Positions 18,660-20,994 of a stretch of DNA of 20,994 bases are shown here, one piece after another (the stretch's first letter is position 1; each line of letters begins with the position of its first letter). Where the stretch lies: assembly GCA_000969725.1 (NCBI GenBank), contig JXSR01S010334.1; one strand, given 5' to 3'. The notes beneath the pieces are model-generated. The model ran no database searches. It was given only the letters and a program-made list of their open reading frames with translations, and was not told the DNA's origin. The stretch comes from Ophiothrix spiculata (taxonomy: Eukaryota; Echinodermata; Ophiuroidea; Amphilepidida; Ophiotrichidae). Both the position numbers and the translations under genes were made by a program.

Positions 18660-19168
18660 AAATACGTCAAATGTAATGAACTTATTCCAATATATTCAAA
18701 TGAGAATGTTCTGACATTTTATTCCATATAAGTTCGTCTAAAATCTATTTAAATGCAAGGTAGTTACCGACTTTTGACGCCATAACATTTCTTTAGTTCC
18801 ATCTTTTAAGCCTAACAAACTTTCAGCACCTTAAGTGTCCGTATGGTGTATACTTCTAAAGAGTACATAATCTAGAAGTCTACATCGTCCTCCAGTGATC
18901 TTCTAATGAAAAACTTATTGAATCCACCTTTTAAAAGTATAATCCAGATAGGCTGCAATTGACGTCTTTCAATAATTCCACATTTGGCATTGGGATTCAT
19001 ACAAAACTATAACGAAGCTTCGTTTGGCTTCTCAGTGCTTCCTTGTCACCGAGCAGCTGATTTGAAAGGCGTTCTATATGTGCTACTACGAAACACATGT
19101 TAGGTTTCAGTAGTGGCTACATTTACCATGATTACAGCAGGAAAGCTTGGTTCAGGAAGCAGTTACTT
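18660..19168. other. Unassigned AT-rich DNA
   Basis: No gene or element is seen. A 12-bp palindrome, ACGAAGCTTCGT, lies at 19012-19023. Confidence 0.5.
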
Positions 19169-19476
19169 AAGGGTTCCGTGGTGAAGCTCCAAATCACATA
19201 CATGGCTGGCAATTGAGGTGTAATAGGTCCTATACACCGACTAGAAGTTTCCGGATGCAATTAAGGGTTCCATGGTGAAGGTGATGTTTCAGAGCACACA
19301 CACATGCCTGGTATTTCAAACAGTATAGGCCCTATATTAACTGGAAGTTTCCGGGTGCACTGTGCAGTGAAGGTGAAGCTTCAAATCACACACACCCCCA
19401 CACACATGTATGGCATTTCATTATACGGAATAGGCCCTGCGTTGAAATTTTTAAAATATCTGTCGTAAGGGTTCCC
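19169..19476 (+). repeat. Tandem repeat, three units of about 100 bp plus a fragment
   Basis: AAGGGTTCC starts units at 19169 and 19263 and a partial unit at 19467; the third unit starts near 19361 with a changed start. Shared blocks are GGTGAAG, AATCACA/AGCACACA, CATGGC-like, ATAGG(T/C)CCTAT and GAAGTTTCCGG(A/G)TGCA (19244 and 19344, exactly 100 apart). Units 2 and 3 contain CA-rich microsatellite stretches. Beyond it, CCCCGT/ACGGGG forms a small hairpin at 19475-19490. Confidence 0.8.
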
Positions 19477-19689
19477 CCGTTAGTACGGGGCAGTATTAGG
19501 CCTGAATTTGTTCAAAACTCCAGGTGGAGGAAAACGAGTGTTGCACTGATGGGCAGTGTCTTAATGTCATGGTTCCTAGCATTTTAAGAAAATAAAATCC
19601 ATCGACTTTTCTCTGATTTTTCCTTGACGAAATTTCAAAATTCCATGATGATAAAAATGCAAAAACATGTTACTTTATTTTGCTGTACA
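19477..19689. other. Spacer between the two right-hand repeats
   Basis: AT-rich DNA without recognisable features. Confidence 0.5.
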
Positions 19690-20135
19690 CTCTTTAATTA
19701 GAAAAATCTTACGAAAAAAGGTTTTACTAAGAACCCCTTTTTGTCCCACAGAGAGAACCCTTTCGTCTAAAACGTTTTGACAAGACCCTTTGATGCTTCT
19801 TTGTAGAACATTTAAAAAAGTAGGCCATTAAGGTCTAATTTCAGTCTTTACATACTACAAATGAAGGGAAGAGGAGACAAAGTAAGTCCTTTTAATTATT
19901 TAGGCCTACACACGTTTCTGCTTTTTAAAAACATTTTTTCCTGTTTTACCGAGAACCTAACTTCACAGGTCTTTGTTCAAAAAAGGGGTTTTGAAGCTGA
20001 AGGAACTATTTGGGGGCTAAATAATCCTCTTTTTTTGTTTCTACAAGGAACCCAATCATTTTTGACCAGGTTCTTTGTAGAACAAAAAGAAAAAAGTTAA
20101 ACAAGGGTTCTTTAGCACCCACAATGGTTCCTTCG
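19690..20135. repeat. Degenerate field of AGAACC / GGTTCT words
   Basis: AAGAACCCC, GAGAACCC, GTAGAACA, GAGAACC, GGAACC, GGTTCTTTGTAGAAC, GGGTTCTTTAG and GGTTCCTT occur along this stretch, the A-rich form more on the left and the T-rich form more on the right, so the whole has imperfect inverted symmetry. CTTTGTAGAAC is shared near 19799 and 20070. The frame at 19861-20100 sits within it and changes character with the repeat words, so I do not call it a gene. It is likely an old foldback element or a decayed tandem array. Confidence 0.6.
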
Positions 20136-20994
20136 GCTTGATCTCTCTCCGTGGTTGATAGATTATGCATTTTCGATTTTACCATCTAATCATTTCAGAC
20201 CTGTTCAGAATCCAATTCCTATTTTTGAAGAATTGACGCAGCATTTAAACCTATATTCTTGTTTGTGATTCATCATTCGTGTCTCCAAGGGACGTCTGGG
20301 TAGGCCTATTTTAGGATAAGAAATTAAATAAGCGACCAAGCCTACAGTATAGGCCTGTCACATTTAATAGTAGTCAAATTTTAAATACATACTTAATCTT
20401 CATATTTTTTTCTATATTTCGGATATTAGACATTGCAAGCGAAGTGTTAGAAGTGACATATCACAGGAGGATTCTGTTGTACTATAATTAAAATCAAGTT
20501 TAAAATTTTGTAAAAAAATTCTTAAAAATAACTTCTTAATTTACATTTTTCAGAAATCTAGCTTATAAGCAAATTTCGGTTTCAGTTACGAAAATCTGTC
20601 AGAGGCCGACTACTTTTAAGACAATGGGTTGGGAGGGTGCGGACGGGTGCGAAACCGCAAATTTGGACCAGGCACCCTATACCTCCAGAAAAAGGGTCAC
20701 ATTATGGCAAATTTTGTCAAGGGGGTGCACCACACCTGAAATGTGACTTGAAATAAAGACTTTTTTTTAAATCAAGGTCATGACAAGAAAATATTACGAA
20801 AATAGTTCAAATATAATTTTAAGAGCTAACTGCTTTTGTAGGGCATTTAGAGTTCATCCTAAGAATTGCCAGATAGGCCTAATGCAAATCTAGATGGAAT
20901 TCAGAAAAAGACCTATATCAAAATTCATGATGAAATTTTGAATTTTCTCTGTATGATTCACAATCTTTTAACTATTAATTTACACATTTGAAAA
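20136..20994. other. Unassigned AT-rich DNA
   Basis: No gene is seen. GGAGGGTGC (about 20631) and GGCACCCTATACCTCC (about 20670) form a weak inverted pair within a locally GC-richer patch of about 100 bases. TAGGCCTA words recur. Near the end CAAAATT and AATTTTG face each other (20920-20941). Confidence 0.45.

Noticed and set aside
19861..20100. 79-codon ATG frame MKGRGDKVSPFNYLGLHTFL.
   Set aside because: It lies wholly inside the AGAACC/GGTTCT repeat field, has no known motif and no splice or promoter context.
1..20994. CRISPR arrays, bacterial operons, rRNA or tRNA genes.
   Set aside because: No regularly spaced identical short repeats with unique spacers, no Shine-Dalgarno-led ORF series, and no RNA-gene signatures were found. 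The repeats present are eukaryotic transposon or tandem-duplication types.

Overview
The window looks like AT-rich, non-coding nuclear DNA from a metazoan, most likely a marine invertebrate. It has no operons, no dense ORFs, and no tRNA or rRNA gene that I could find. It is packed with eukaryotic transposable elements (Tc1/mariner, Penelope-like, several MITE-type palindromes), and the word TAGGCCT recurs many times in the right half. That last trait reminds me of echinoderm or hemichordate intergenic DNA, but this is an impression, not a proof. No complete host gene is visible. The only host-gene hint is one possible first exon for a secreted peptide on the minus strand (18539-18638).

Layout. 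1-4840: mostly featureless AT-rich DNA with a degenerate dispersed repeat (126-210), a long TTAA-flanked foldback (1487-2022) and a 49-bp direct repeat pair (2537/2911). 4841-6370: a 172-bp palindromic MITE with an 8-9 bp target duplication, a second copy of the dispersed repeat (5097-5215), and a recent Penelope-like (GIY-YIG) retroelement fragment with a perfect 115-bp inverted repeat bounded by an exact 13-bp target duplication (5866-6368). 6993-8050: a decayed, internally deleted mariner with about 125-bp terminal inverted repeats and TA duplications. 8296-8774: a perfect 30-bp tandem duplication and a 331-bp palindromic MITE.

9983-17470 is the most structured part. A module of about 200 bp occurs nine times in two related arrays: array A, 9983-13640, with a unit of about 1250 bp, and array B, 14625-17470, with a basic unit of about 650-700 bp. 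Because the units are homologous, they act as empty-site references for one another. They show four later insertions: a 40-bp perfect palindrome with a 5-bp target duplication (10866-10905 and 13230-13269), about 580 bp at 12580-13162, a 221-bp TIR element (15317-15537) and a 238-bp TA-flanked MITE (16786-17023). Between the arrays lies a GC-rich, CpG-dense element (13734-14100) with 13-bp TIRs, built from the word CGGTGTCCG in both orientations.

17471-20994: mostly unstructured, with poly-T runs, a three-unit tandem repeat of about 100 bp (19169-19476) and a degenerate field of AGAACC/GGTTCT words (19690-20135). The short reading frames in the window are, apart from the two transposon remnants and the tentative exon, best explained as chance or as products of repeats.
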